Assembly (NCBI RefSeq): GCF_003202155.1
Contig: NZ_QFLI01000013.1
Coordinates: forward strand, 1 to 64,000
Direction of reading: 5' to 3'
Source: Marinifilum breve
Lineage (GTDB): Bacteria > Bacteroidota > Bacteroidia > Bacteroidales > Marinifilaceae
DNA: 64,000 bases
The translations under genes and the position numbers were made by a program. Positions within the stretch are counted from its first letter, which is position 1. Every line of letters starts with the position of its first letter. The notes beneath the pieces are model-generated. The model was not told the origin of the DNA. It worked only from the letters and a program-made list of their open reading frames with translations, and made no database searches. Positions 29,485 through 38,591 of the stretch are shown here, piece after piece.

Positions 29485-30078
29485 ATGCCTAGAATTTCTA
29501 TACTAATTGCAGAAAGCACTTGTTTGATTCGAAAAGGACTTAGCTCCGTAATTCAAAAGCTTGGGAATGTTGAAATTCTTCAATCTGTTTCAAATAAAGT
29601 TGAGCTATGCGATGTTGTGAACAGGTTAAAACCTGATATTTTAATTGCCAATCCCGATATGCTTGATTCGAATTGTGAAGATTTGAAAAAGCCTTTTATT
29701 ACTGCCAATAAAATGAGTTTGATCTTGATATCGGAAGACAAATCAATTGAGGCCAAATACAATGCTGAAGCTTTTGTTCACTACAAGGATGATCAGTCTA
29801 AAATTCTCGAACTTATAGAGGAAATAGTGAATCAAAAGGCAGAAAAAAATAGAACCAATAAGTCGAATGATACTTTAAGTTCTCGTGAGCAAAATATATT
29901 GAAACACATTGCCTTAGGGTTAACCAATAAAGAAATTGCCGATCAGTTGTTTATAAGCATTCACACTGTTGTTACTCATCGTAAAAATATAACTCAAAAG
30001 CTTGGAATTAAATCTGTTTCTGGCTTAACTGTATATGCAATTCTGAACAATCTGATTAGTATGGATGAGGTAAAATAG
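29485..30078 (+). CDS. LuxR-family regulator with degenerate receiver domain
   Basis: A 197-residue response-regulator-like protein. The C-terminal part (about 128-192) is a LuxR/GerE helix-turn-helix with LSSREQNILKHIALGLTNKE and IHTVVTHRKNI. The N-terminal part aligns with a receiver domain but lacks its key acidic residues: the start reads ILIAES rather than the usual DD pair, and the phospho-acceptor position is Asn56 (LIANPDM). It should therefore not be activated by classic phosphorylation. It likely controls the upstream hemerythrin gene; that is inference. It is convergent with the MBL gene, with stops adjacent (30078/30079). Confidence 0.83.
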   Translation: MPRISILIAESTCLIRKGLSSVIQKLGNVEILQSVSNKVELCDVVNRLKPDILIANPDMLDSNCEDLKKPFITANKMSLILISEDKSIEAKYNAEAFVHYKDDQSKILELIEEIVNQKAEKNRTNKSNDTLSSREQNILKHIALGLTNKEIADQLFISIHTVVTHRKNITQKLGIKSVSGLTVYAILNNLISMDEVK

Positions 30079-30855
30079 TTACAACTCTATAACTACACCT
30101 GCGGCCAATTCCAACAAGTTAAAGCTTTTTGAAAATTCATCGCGAACTTTAAAACTAGTGCAGTGGGTTGGCCCAAGAATTTCAATGTTTTCATCTTTTA
30201 GATATTCAATTGTTTTGATGGTAAGCTCATCAATTTCCTTCAGATGAAAACCGCCAATTACTGCATATACAGGATTGGTCTTGCATACTTCCTTAGCATA
30301 TTCAACAGTATTGCAAATTCCTGAGTGAGCACAACCGCTAATCACAATTAAGCCTTTGTTACTGGTTATGGCAATTGCTGAATCATCAGGAACAAAATCT
30401 GGCGATCCATCGGGCAATAGGAAAGGACTTTCTTTTGATTCAAAATCGTTTGATCTTGGAATTTCTCCCAAAAACACCATATTCTCAGAAATCCACAAAG
30501 GCTTTTTGCTTTCTATAATGTTAAAGTTCTTCGAAAGTTCATCTTTGTTCATAGATAAGCCTACATGGGTATTATTCCGTTTTCGATGTCTGGTAATAAA
30601 ACAATCTGGATGTAAAATCAGCTTCTTACTTGATAGATACTTCAAACCATCCCCATGATCCCAATGGCCATGACTTAGAATCACAGTATCTATATCAGAA
30701 AAATCTTCACCTAATTTTTCTGCATTCTTTACAAATAACTCATTTGGACCTGAATCGAACAAAACTTTCTTATCGGATTCGACAAGTACAGAGAATCCAT
30801 GAACCGATTCAAAACCTTCTTTTGCCGTATTGTCTAATAGTATTTTCAGTTTCAT
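30079..30855 (-). CDS. MBL-fold metallo-hydrolase
   Basis: A 258-residue metallo-beta-lactamase-fold protein. The metal motif is SHGHWDHGDGL (HxHxDH), with a further His in GCAHSGICN and a C-terminal GPTHCTSF. The overall form matches the group annotated as 7,8-dihydropterin-6-yl-methyl-4-aminobenzene-5'-phosphate synthase-like in archaea and bacteria. Its ATG overlaps the stop of the upstream kinase by one base (TAATG), implying coupled translation. Substrate is unknown. Confidence 0.83.
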   Translation of the reverse strand: MKLKILLDNTAKEGFESVHGFSVLVESDKKVLFDSGPNELFVKNAEKLGEDFSDIDTVILSHGHWDHGDGLKYLSSKKLILHPDCFITRHRKRNNTHVGLSMNKDELSKNFNIIESKKPLWISENMVFLGEIPRSNDFESKESPFLLPDGSPDFVPDDSAIAITSNKGLIVISGCAHSGICNTVEYAKEVCKTNPVYAVIGGFHLKEIDELTIKTIEYLKDENIEILGPTHCTSFKVRDEFSKSFNLLELAAGVVIEL

Positions 30856-33800
30856 TAATCATCTTTTCTTTTAGGAATTCTAAGGTTAAAGCATGAACCC
30901 ACTCCTTGTTCTGAATCTACCCAAATTTCACCTTTTGCATTTTTTATGATGTTTTTTACAATGGCCAGACCTAATCCCATTCCACCCGATTTGGTAGTGA
31001 AATTAGGATAGAATAGCCTTTTCATTACATCATCGCTAATCCCATTCCCATTGTCAATTACACAAGCTTTAAAGTATTTTTTTTCTTCTTCAAGTTCAAC
31101 TATTACTTGTCCATCTCTATTTTCAGGAATGGATTGAATGGCATTGTTTATCAAATTCACAAATACTCGAATAAACTGTTCTCTATCTACAAATACATTG
31201 GCTGTTTTAATTCCGTTCAATTGAAGTTTTAAATCCAGTTCATCGTTTCTGAACAAAGAAATAACATGGTTTAATATATCAACTAGGTTTAACGGTTCGT
31301 TATTTGCCGATGGCATTTTTGCAAAATTTGAAAAGGCAGTTGCAATTGAAGACAAAGCATTAATTTGCTCGATTAAAGTCTTGCTTACTTGCTTAAAATG
31401 TTCTTCTCTGTTTTCAGATTTTTCCTCGAAGCGTCTTTGCAAAAACTGAATGCTTAACTTCATTGGAGTTAAAGGATTTTTAATTTCATGAGCAATTTGT
31501 CGAGCCATTTCCCTCCATGCAGATTCTCTTTCTGAGCGAGCTAATTTTTCTGCACTTTCATCAAGCTCAACCAACATCTGATTGTACTCATTAATTAGAC
31601 TTCCAATTTCATCGTCTTTCGAATATTCAATTTTTTCTCCGTATGATCCAAATCGAGTGGCTTTTAACCTGTTCTGAATAATTCTTAATGGATAAGTAAT
31701 CTTGTTGGAAATAAAAACGGAAAGGAATATGGCCAACAAAATCATGAATACATGTAAGTTAACCCCTGTTAAAATAAGGTTGAACATTTCTTTTTCCAGC
31801 TCCTGACTTTTGGTGAAATAAGGAAGGTTTACAAATGCAATAATTTTATTGTTCTCATCAACTATGGTTTCGTAGGCCGATAAATACGACATTTTACCAA
31901 TTTCTTCTTTGTGAATAAAGCTTGTTTTTTCTTTAAAAAACAATTGATAATAGGCCGCAAAATTCATTTTATTGTATTGTAATTTCTTGTCAAATATTTC
32001 ACGGCGCGATGAGGTGATCAGTTCTCCTGATAAATTATACAAATGAATATCAGCATAAATTAAACTGGATAGACTTCGTAAACGATCTGTTAGAAAATCT
32101 ACATTTAAATTTTCGCCTAAGCTCGAAATTACTTCTTGCTTTACCAATTGTAACTTCTCTTCTAATTTTCTGTTATTTAGTTCTTCTGTTCTTTCAATTG
32201 TGTAATAAACCGTACCTCCACCTAGCAGTAAAAAGAATAGCATTAACAATCCTACTATAGAGTATTGTATTCTAAACTTAAAGCTCATGTTGAATTTAAA
32301 TTTCCATGGGAATCGACTCAAAAACCAAATAAACATGCCAAACAGGTAAAGAAATACAAATATGTATGGAACGGTTATTACTCTGTTGTACCAGGTAACA
32401 AGAGGATAGCTTACTACAACCGCATTGTTATCGAATCGATAAACTAGGTGGTTGTAATCGTCGAGTTCTACATGGAATGATTTCTCTTGGTTGGTTCCAA
32501 ATACTTTTTCATTCATGTAATAATTGAATTTCCCAGAGGAAGCAATCAATTTACCATCGCTATATTTTCCATAAGAATATTCATTTCCTCTTTGTTTTAG
32601 CGTAACTTTTTCATCGAGCAACAAATCTGGATATCCAATTCCTTCATTGCCAAGTTTGGAGTCAAGACGAATAAAAATTCGAACCAAGCCCATTCTTTTG
32701 GTGTTAAATTCCAGTTTCCCGAGGTAGGAAACCATTCCATCGAAATCATTTAAATAATAGAATTTTGTATTTGGAATTTCTTCTCCCGATTGAAGTATCA
32801 TCTCTTCGAAGAATTCGAAACAGTTTCTTGTTTGAGTATCAGGTTCAATATTTAATTCCTCAATTTTGTCACAAATTATAGTCTGTAAATAAAATTGATC
32901 CCAGTATCCTGAAAAGTATCGATTTTGTATGTGATCCATTATGCGTACTTGATTCCTAAATGGATGTTGGCACATTTGTTTTAATTTTTTATCTGAATCG
33001 AGATCTTTCTGCAAGTGAACCAATAAATTTTCAGAAGTAGGATCGTATTCTGTAGAAAGGTTCATTGCTGATACCAATCGGTTTTGAGCTTCTTTTTTTT
33101 CTGATAGGAAATTGATAACTCCGGTTACAGCTATGGCAACAAACAACAATAAAACTATCATTAATGAGTAGTAGCTTCCTTTTGCAGCTTTATAACTTGC
33201 AAATCCCACAAGTAATAGAATGATTAATGGTAGAATTAAAAAGAGATAGCTTTGGGGTTCGAATGAATAAAGGAAAAGATATAGGATAGCAGGAATTGAA
33301 ATAGCAAATACATATATCAAGTATTTCCCCAAACTCCATCTAGATCTTGATAGGGCAGCAATGAGATATGCAAAGTGACCCATAGAATACATTAGTAAAA
33401 GTAAAATTAGAAACCCAACAAACACATAAATTCCGTAATCCTGGAAAACAAACATTTGTAGGCTGAAGCTAGAATCTAGTACCAAACTGCTCACCAAACC
33501 TTGAATTGAGTAAAAAAATGCCCAATACAATACTAAATACAAAACAAATAGTATACTTGCTCCTGTTTTTGATACTCCTTTAAGAATATGATATTTGCAT
33601 CCATATGATGAGTAGGTGTAAATAAAAAGATAAAGGAATAGAACATTCAGTAGAAAATCCCCTAATGATGGGAAGAAGAATGAACGTGCATATAGTGTTG
33701 GTGAGAAAATCTCTAAATTGGAAAAGACAGCAGGAAAGGAGTATTGTATCATTAGATATCGAAGACACAATAATGATATCCCCCAAATAAAAAGTGCACT

Positions 33801-34556
33801 TAAACCAATTTTTACATTTCTAATTTCAAGTATTAGAATGCTAATCAGGATTAAAAGCAGGAGAATGAAGATAGCATAAAAAGCTCCGATACGATGTTGA
33901 GCTTTTGGTGCACTGTAGCCATAGTTATTGTTTTGTAATGAAAATAGGAAGTTATCATCTTTATCAAAAATCGGAACTCCCTTCTCTTTATTTAATGATA
34001 TTTCAAACTCAGCAGGTATATCAAATTCTCGATCGAAATGATTTTTTAGGTACTTGTTCTGGTATGGGTAAATCTTTTTTATAAGCAATAATCCATATAA
34101 ATCAATGCTGTCTAATTGTTGTCTTTGAATATAGTACCAGCCATTCTCGAATCTCTTAACACTACCATGGGATTCTTTAAGGCTTTCTACTTTAGGAACT
34201 ATGAATGAGTTATCACTCCAAAACCCTAAACTGTCTTCTTTAAATGCCAGTAAAACAAAACCATCTTTTTTTAAGTCATGCTCAAATTCCGTGAAATTAT
34301 TGTATTCACTTAATCCGCCATTCTTATTGACAATGGCGTTGCGCAATTCATTTAAATCTTTTTTTAGGGAAGGTTCTTTTTCTCTAAAAACATGTTGTAT
34401 TCTTTTTGCCGATTGCTGCAAGCTATCTTCGCGATTAAAAAGATAATCAGAAGTGATTGCCAAGCCGAAGAATACCAGTACTGATATTCCTAAAATGTAT
34501 TTGAGAAGTTTATTTTCCAATGCTGACTGTTTTGAAATTTTTGTTTGGATTAACAA
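30855..34556 (-). CDS. Large NtrY-like sensor histidine kinase
   Basis: A 1233-residue membrane kinase. The N-terminal helix is followed by a periplasmic domain (about 35-230), then a block of about ten closely spaced membrane segments (about 230-500), another soluble region (500-760), two more helices and a second extracytoplasmic domain. Near residue 960 begins a HAMP domain, then the H-box RQIAHEIKNPLTPMKL (His1023) of NtrY type, and an ATPase domain with NLINNAIQS, DNGNGI and GMGLGLAIVK. It is far longer than ordinary kinases. No response regulator lies next to it; the MBL hydrolase overlaps its stop codon. Confidence 0.9.
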   Translation of the reverse strand: MLIQTKISKQSALENKLLKYILGISVLVFFGLAITSDYLFNREDSLQQSAKRIQHVFREKEPSLKKDLNELRNAIVNKNGGLSEYNNFTEFEHDLKKDGFVLLAFKEDSLGFWSDNSFIVPKVESLKESHGSVKRFENGWYYIQRQQLDSIDLYGLLLIKKIYPYQNKYLKNHFDREFDIPAEFEISLNKEKGVPIFDKDDNFLFSLQNNNYGYSAPKAQHRIGAFYAIFILLLLILISILILEIRNVKIGLSALFIWGISLLCLRYLMIQYSFPAVFSNLEIFSPTLYARSFFFPSLGDFLLNVLFLYLFIYTYSSYGCKYHILKGVSKTGASILFVLYLVLYWAFFYSIQGLVSSLVLDSSFSLQMFVFQDYGIYVFVGFLILLLLMYSMGHFAYLIAALSRSRWSLGKYLIYVFAISIPAILYLFLYSFEPQSYLFLILPLIILLLVGFASYKAAKGSYYSLMIVLLLFVAIAVTGVINFLSEKKEAQNRLVSAMNLSTEYDPTSENLLVHLQKDLDSDKKLKQMCQHPFRNQVRIMDHIQNRYFSGYWDQFYLQTIICDKIEELNIEPDTQTRNCFEFFEEMILQSGEEIPNTKFYYLNDFDGMVSYLGKLEFNTKRMGLVRIFIRLDSKLGNEGIGYPDLLLDEKVTLKQRGNEYSYGKYSDGKLIASSGKFNYYMNEKVFGTNQEKSFHVELDDYNHLVYRFDNNAVVVSYPLVTWYNRVITVPYIFVFLYLFGMFIWFLSRFPWKFKFNMSFKFRIQYSIVGLLMLFFLLLGGGTVYYTIERTEELNNRKLEEKLQLVKQEVISSLGENLNVDFLTDRLRSLSSLIYADIHLYNLSGELITSSRREIFDKKLQYNKMNFAAYYQLFFKEKTSFIHKEEIGKMSYLSAYETIVDENNKIIAFVNLPYFTKSQELEKEMFNLILTGVNLHVFMILLAIFLSVFISNKITYPLRIIQNRLKATRFGSYGEKIEYSKDDEIGSLINEYNQMLVELDESAEKLARSERESAWREMARQIAHEIKNPLTPMKLSIQFLQRRFEEKSENREEHFKQVSKTLIEQINALSSIATAFSNFAKMPSANNEPLNLVDILNHVISLFRNDELDLKLQLNGIKTANVFVDREQFIRVFVNLINNAIQSIPENRDGQVIVELEEEKKYFKACVIDNGNGISDDVMKRLFYPNFTTKSGGMGLGLAIVKNIIKNAKGEIWVDSEQGVGSCFNLRIPKRKDD

Positions 34557-34602
34557 ATTTCATGCTAAACCTCTCACAAATTAGCATAATTCAATTAAAT
34601 CA

Positions 34603-35076
34603 TCAAACATGATGATAAGGTTCTCCTTTTATAATAGTCATGGCACGGTAAAGTTGTTCAATAAAAATCATGCGAATCATTTGGTGCGAGAAAGTCATCT
34701 TTGATAAAGAAACCTTGCCTTGTGCTTTTTTGTATACCTCTTCCGAAAATCCATAAGGTCCACCAATTACAAAAACAAGATTTCGAGTTCCGCTAATCAT
34801 TTTCTGCTCCATGAACTTAGAAAAACTTACTGATGAGAACTCTTTGCCATTTTCATCTAATAAAATTAGTGTGTCTGTAGGTTTTAGCTTCTCAAGAATT
34901 AATTCACCTTCTTTTTGTTTTTGCTGATTTTCAGAAAGATTTTTTGTGTTCTTTAAATCGGGAATAATTTTAAATTCAAACGGAAGGTAATGCACAAGAC
35001 GCTTTTGATATTCATCAATGCCTTTTTTCACAAAATCTTTATCAGTTTTTCCAATTACCAAGAGAGTTGCTTTCAT
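34603..35076 (-). CDS. rlmH: 23S rRNA pseudouridine-1915 N3-methyltransferase
   Basis: A 157-residue SPOUT methyltransferase that methylates pseudouridine 1915 of 23S rRNA. Typical segments are LLVIGKTDKDFVKKGIDEY, LLDENGKEFSS, FVIGGPYGFSEEV and the C-terminal LSKMTFSHQMIRMIF with EQLYRAMTIIKGEPYHH. The start at 35076 (MKATLLVIG) matches the family length; an upstream in-frame ATG-like start at 35109 would add 11 atypical residues. Confidence 0.96.
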   Translation of the reverse strand: MKATLLVIGKTDKDFVKKGIDEYQKRLVHYLPFEFKIIPDLKNTKNLSENQQKQKEGELILEKLKPTDTLILLDENGKEFSSVSFSKFMEQKMISGTRNLVFVIGGPYGFSEEVYKKAQGKVSLSKMTFSHQMIRMIFIEQLYRAMTIIKGEPYHHV

Positions 35077-35288
35077 AAGTGTCTGTTTTTCACAAAATGG
35101 TATTCCCAAAAATATTCAACTTAAATCCTTTCAATTCCGTGCTATACCTTGCCTTTAATCGATAGGGTATAACCAATTATCTGTTCAAAATCAGGTTCTC
35201 GATTAGATTTTTTTTATCTTGCGGTATGTTTTTCGCACAGAATTTGTGTAAAGGTAAATGATAATGAATTAAAATTATTCAGATGAAA

Positions 35289-35340
35289 CGAGGATAATTA
35301 AAATAATTATCACAATGCGATAATAATTATTTTAATCTCG
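35289..35340. repeat. Long A+T hairpin upstream of the DUF4783 gene
   Basis: CGAG and ATTAAAATAATTATC pair with GATAATAATTATTTTAAT and CTCG around a 7-nt loop (ACAATGC); one arm carries a 3-base insertion. It lies 39 bp before the DUF4783 start and 212 bp from rlmH. It may be a small palindromic element or a 5'-UTR stem. The rest of the 35110-35378 spacer shows nothing else. Confidence 0.55.
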
Positions 35341-35378
35341 AGGCTTCCATCTGGCTAATGCAAGAAAAATTATAACAG

Positions 35379-35780
35379 ATGAAAATTATTAGATACATAT
35401 TTGTTGGAATTCTATTTGTTCTGTTTTCGGCTACTGATGTAAGTTCGCAAACACAGAATGATTTGCCGAAAAACTTAGTACTTGCATTCAAACAAGGAAA
35501 CTGTGCAAGTTTGTCCAATTATTTTAGCGATAGAATCCAACTTTCGATTCAAGACAAAGAAGGCAGTTATAGCAAATCTCAAGCAAAACAGATTCTAGAT
35601 AAGTTTTTTAGAGACTATCCGCCAACTGATTTTAAAAAGAAACATGCCGGAGGAAAAACCGGAGCAAGATATGCAACTGGTGAATTAATCACTAAAAAGG
35701 GAAATTTCCGATTAAGCTTTCTTTCGAAGAAACAAAACGGAAAATTCATTATTCACCAGCTCCATATAGAAAAAGATTAA
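35379..35780 (+). CDS. DUF4783 secreted protein
   Basis: A 133-residue exported protein with a signal peptide ending near VSSQ. The mature part (for example FKQGNCASLSNYF and KIQLSIQDKEGSYSK-like segments, then QAKQILDKFF and DFKKKHAGGKTGARYATG) is typical of DUF4783, a Bacteroidota family with an SnoaL/NTF2-like fold. Function is unknown. The gene is convergent with ung; their stop codons abut (35780/35781). Confidence 0.83.
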   Translation: MKIIRYIFVGILFVLFSATDVSSQTQNDLPKNLVLAFKQGNCASLSNYFSDRIQLSIQDKEGSYSKSQAKQILDKFFRDYPPTDFKKKHAGGKTGARYATGELITKKGNFRLSFLSKKQNGKFIIHQLHIEKD

Positions 35781-36449
35781 CTAAAGGCTCCAATTGATTG
35801 GAGCCTTTCCTTTTTCCTCCAAATATTTGTTGGCTTTGCTAAAGTGCTTGTTTCCAAAAAATCCTCTGTCAGCGGAATAGGGTGATGGATGAGGCGATTT
35901 TAATACCAAATGCTTCGAGCGGTTAATTTGCTCTCCCTTTCTTTGTGCATATGATCCCCACAATAGAAAAACAAGATTTTCCTTTTCTTCCGAAAGATAT
36001 TTTATAACTGCATCGGTAAATTGTTCCCAGCCTTTGTTTTGGTGAGAACCAGCCTGATTGGCCCTCACAGTGAGTGTGGCATTCAATAGCATTACACCTT
36101 GTTCACTCCATTTTTCAAGGTTTCCACTTTTGGGCATGCTCAATCCTAAATCAGAATTAATTTCTTTAAAGATATTTTGTAAGCTAGGAGGGAGGGCAAC
36201 GCCATTGTTTACAGAAAAGCATAAACCATTAGCTTGTCCAAATCCGTGATAAGGATCTTGTCCAATGATCACCAATTTTACATCATCGAATGCACATTTG
36301 TTAAAGGCATTAAAAATCAATTTCCCAGGAGGATAAACTTTCTTAGTTTGATATTCAGATTTCACAAAATGAACCAAGCGTTGAAAATACTCTTTCGAAA
36401 ATTCATTTTGAAGTTTCTCCTTCCAGGTTTCCTCAATTTGCACATTCAT
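35781..36449 (-). CDS. ung: Uracil-DNA glycosylase
   Basis: A 222-residue family-1 uracil-DNA glycosylase; it removes uracil from DNA to start base-excision repair. Motifs are VIIGQDPYHGFGQANGLCFS (catalytic Asp in GQDPYH), LLNATLTVR, LLWGSYAQRKG and HPSPYSADRGFFGN (HPSP loop). The ATG at 36449 is chosen because the family starts here; the frame stays open upstream and would run into the end of glnA. Confidence 0.97.
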   Translation of the reverse strand: MNVQIEETWKEKLQNEFSKEYFQRLVHFVKSEYQTKKVYPPGKLIFNAFNKCAFDDVKLVIIGQDPYHGFGQANGLCFSVNNGVALPPSLQNIFKEINSDLGLSMPKSGNLEKWSEQGVMLLNATLTVRANQAGSHQNKGWEQFTDAVIKYLSEEKENLVFLLWGSYAQRKGEQINRSKHLVLKSPHPSPYSADRGFFGNKHFSKANKYLEEKGKAPINWSL

Positions 36450-36579
36450 ATTTGAAAATTTTTCTTTCGAAGATAGCATCAAAGATAAACTTATCCATAA
36501 AATCAATTCATAAAAAAAGACCCAACAAGAATTTCCTGTCAGATCTTTAAATGTATAATTAATTTCTAATCTAAAATCA

Positions 36580-38085
36580 TTACATGCAGTGCATATACTT
36601 TTCAACGATTTCCATAATCTTATCTACTTTGCCTAGAATTCTATCATTTAAGCCATTGTCTTCATAAAGTTTTAAATTCTTAGCAACAGAATCGATTGTT
36701 CCTTGTGGGAAAATTCCATTTTTCTCGAAAATTTCTCTTTTCTCCAATAGGCAATCAGCACTTTCCCAACAACAAGTTGGTAACTGTTCTAATTTCTCTA
36801 ATTTTTCTTTATAATGTGGAGCGAAAATATCAACATCAGCATACAATTCTTCAGCTACTTGTAAGCTGTTTTCCATTTGCAATCCATGCTGTCCTGCAAC
36901 AATCAAACCTGCCATCAATTGGTACATATCTGCAGATCCATCAGGAACTCTAAATTCGAATGTTTGTTTGCTTGAGAAATCTCTTGGATCAGCATCCTGT
37001 TGTGGATTCACATCCTTGATCATATCAGTTGCGCCTACCCACCCAAGAGGAACACGTACCAATACCGATCTGTTTCTATCTCCCCAGCATACATAAGTAG
37101 GAGCTTCTTGATGAGGAACCAATCTTAAGTAAGATGTTGGGATGGTATTACCAAATGCAGTTAATGCACCCGAAAGATCCATGATACCAGCAATCATTTT
37201 CTTAGCAGTATCACTTAACTTTCCATCTTCAATACAGATGTTTTTGCCATCTTTTTCAACCAACATGTGAATGTGAAGACCACTACCTGCTTTTCCTACT
37301 GTAATTTTTGGAGCCCAGCTTACCAAAGCACCTTCTCTGGCAGCAAGCATTCTTACAATCCATTTTGCAATTAGTAATTGTTCTACTGCATCTTCAGCTT
37401 CTACTGGCAAAAATTCAATTTCATGCTGCTCATATCCATCTTCACCAGCGGTAAAACTTCCTACCTCGGAGTGGCCATATTTAATTTTACCACCACATTG
37501 AGCAATTAATACCATTGCTTCGCGACGTAAGTTTTCCCATTTTGTAAATGGTTGAGAACTGTGATACCCTTTTTGATCAACATCTGGGTAAAGTGTATGG
37601 TTGGCACTTTTAATATAGTACTCCAACTCACCCATTGCCTTAAATTTAAGACCTGTAGATTTCTCAAATTCTCTGTTTGCCTTTTTAAGAATGTACTCAG
37701 GTGCACTTTCAAGAGGTTTTCCTTCTGCAGTGTAGAAAGAACAAAGAATATCCAAACTTGGAACTTCAGAGAAAGGATTAACGAATGCAGTTTTAAATCT
37801 TGGAATTACATATAAATCACTTGATCCTGCTCCAATGTATGAGAACAAGCTCGATCCATCAACACGTTCACCGGTTGATAAAATACTATCAAGGTGATCT
37901 AAACCAGTTATAATAAAGTTTAGAGTTTTTAATTTTCCATCCTCAGCAACATAGCGGAAGTTGATCATTTTAATATCATTCTCCACTACATATTCAATCA
38001 AATCTTCCTTTGTAAACTCCGAACTTGGCTTTTTAAGAAACTGAACAAGTTTGTTTGGATCTAATTTATAATCTTCCCTAGTCAT
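36580..38085 (-). CDS. glnA: Glutamine synthetase
   Basis: A 501-residue glutamine synthetase that makes glutamine from glutamate, ammonia and ATP. The beta-Grasp part starts near FRYVAEDGKLKTLNF; catalytic segments are MGELEYYI, EVGSFTAGEDGYEQHEIEF (cut), GSGLHIHMLV and NRSVLVRVPLG. Length lies between the GS-I class (~470) and the larger GS-III (~700), so this is a GS-I-type enzyme. The Tyr adenylylation site of GS-I-beta is not obvious, so regulation is unclear. It has no visible regulatory gene nearby. Confidence 0.95.
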   Translation of the reverse strand: MTREDYKLDPNKLVQFLKKPSSEFTKEDLIEYVVENDIKMINFRYVAEDGKLKTLNFIITGLDHLDSILSTGERVDGSSLFSYIGAGSSDLYVIPRFKTAFVNPFSEVPSLDILCSFYTAEGKPLESAPEYILKKANREFEKSTGLKFKAMGELEYYIKSANHTLYPDVDQKGYHSSQPFTKWENLRREAMVLIAQCGGKIKYGHSEVGSFTAGEDGYEQHEIEFLPVEAEDAVEQLLIAKWIVRMLAAREGALVSWAPKITVGKAGSGLHIHMLVEKDGKNICIEDGKLSDTAKKMIAGIMDLSGALTAFGNTIPTSYLRLVPHQEAPTYVCWGDRNRSVLVRVPLGWVGATDMIKDVNPQQDADPRDFSSKQTFEFRVPDGSADMYQLMAGLIVAGQHGLQMENSLQVAEELYADVDIFAPHYKEKLEKLEQLPTCCWESADCLLEKREIFEKNGIFPQGTIDSVAKNLKLYEDNGLNDRILGKVDKIMEIVEKYMHCM

Positions 38086-38591
38086 AATACCGCGTTTTAT
38101 AAATATTTGTTGTTGTGTTTTAGTTCTTGTGATAAAAATAGATCTGAACCCATTTATTTTCCAAAAAGTTTTGCGTTTTTAGAATAGTGATTGAAAACTT
38201 GCCAAATGGCCAATAAAATCAGGTGTTTGGGAGTGTTTTTTGCTTTTTGCGGGATGCAAAAAAAGCTGTTTTGCAACAGCTTTTCGAAACCGTTTTCGAC
38301 GGTCAATTATTTATTTTTTTAGATTACCCCCTTTCCAAAGGTGATCTTAAATTAAAATCATCATTTTTTATTCTGTGAATCCTCTTTTTTGTTGAGGTAG
38401 CATTTAAAAGAATATATTTTGATTTTTAAAACGCCCTATTTTTAGTCAACCTATCTTCAAAACGTCATTTTTATCACTTAAAGGGTGTGAAAAATACAAA
38501 AATCGCCATGGAAATTAGAGTAATTTAAAACTAAACCCCCTTATTTTAACTTTTAGAGTTTTAATGCGAAATCAATACTGTTAAATATTCT
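38086..38591. other. Gene-free interval upstream of glnA
   Basis: This 506-bp interval contains the glnA upstream region, an intrinsic terminator (listed separately, 38258-38284) and a second smaller stem CGAAACCGTTTTCG. From 38300 to 38590 the sequence is A+T-rich with no reading frame of note, no clear promoter box and no recognised RNA. It would be a long 3'-UTR for the histidine-rich gene if that transcript ends at the terminator. Confidence 0.5.
38258..38284 (-). terminator. Intrinsic terminator, probably for the histidine-rich gene
   Basis: AAAAGCTGTT at 38261-38270 and AACAGCTTTT at 38275-38284 form a 10-bp stem with a 4-nt loop; on the minus strand a run of seven T follows. It lies about 310 bp after the stop of the minus-strand histidine-rich gene. 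On the plus strand only four T follow. Confidence 0.65.

Noticed and set aside
36450-36605. Longer start for ung, overlapping the 3' end of glnA
   Set aside because: The extra 52 residues are outside the family's usual start and would read through the glnA stop region; the ATG at 36449 gives the normal protein.
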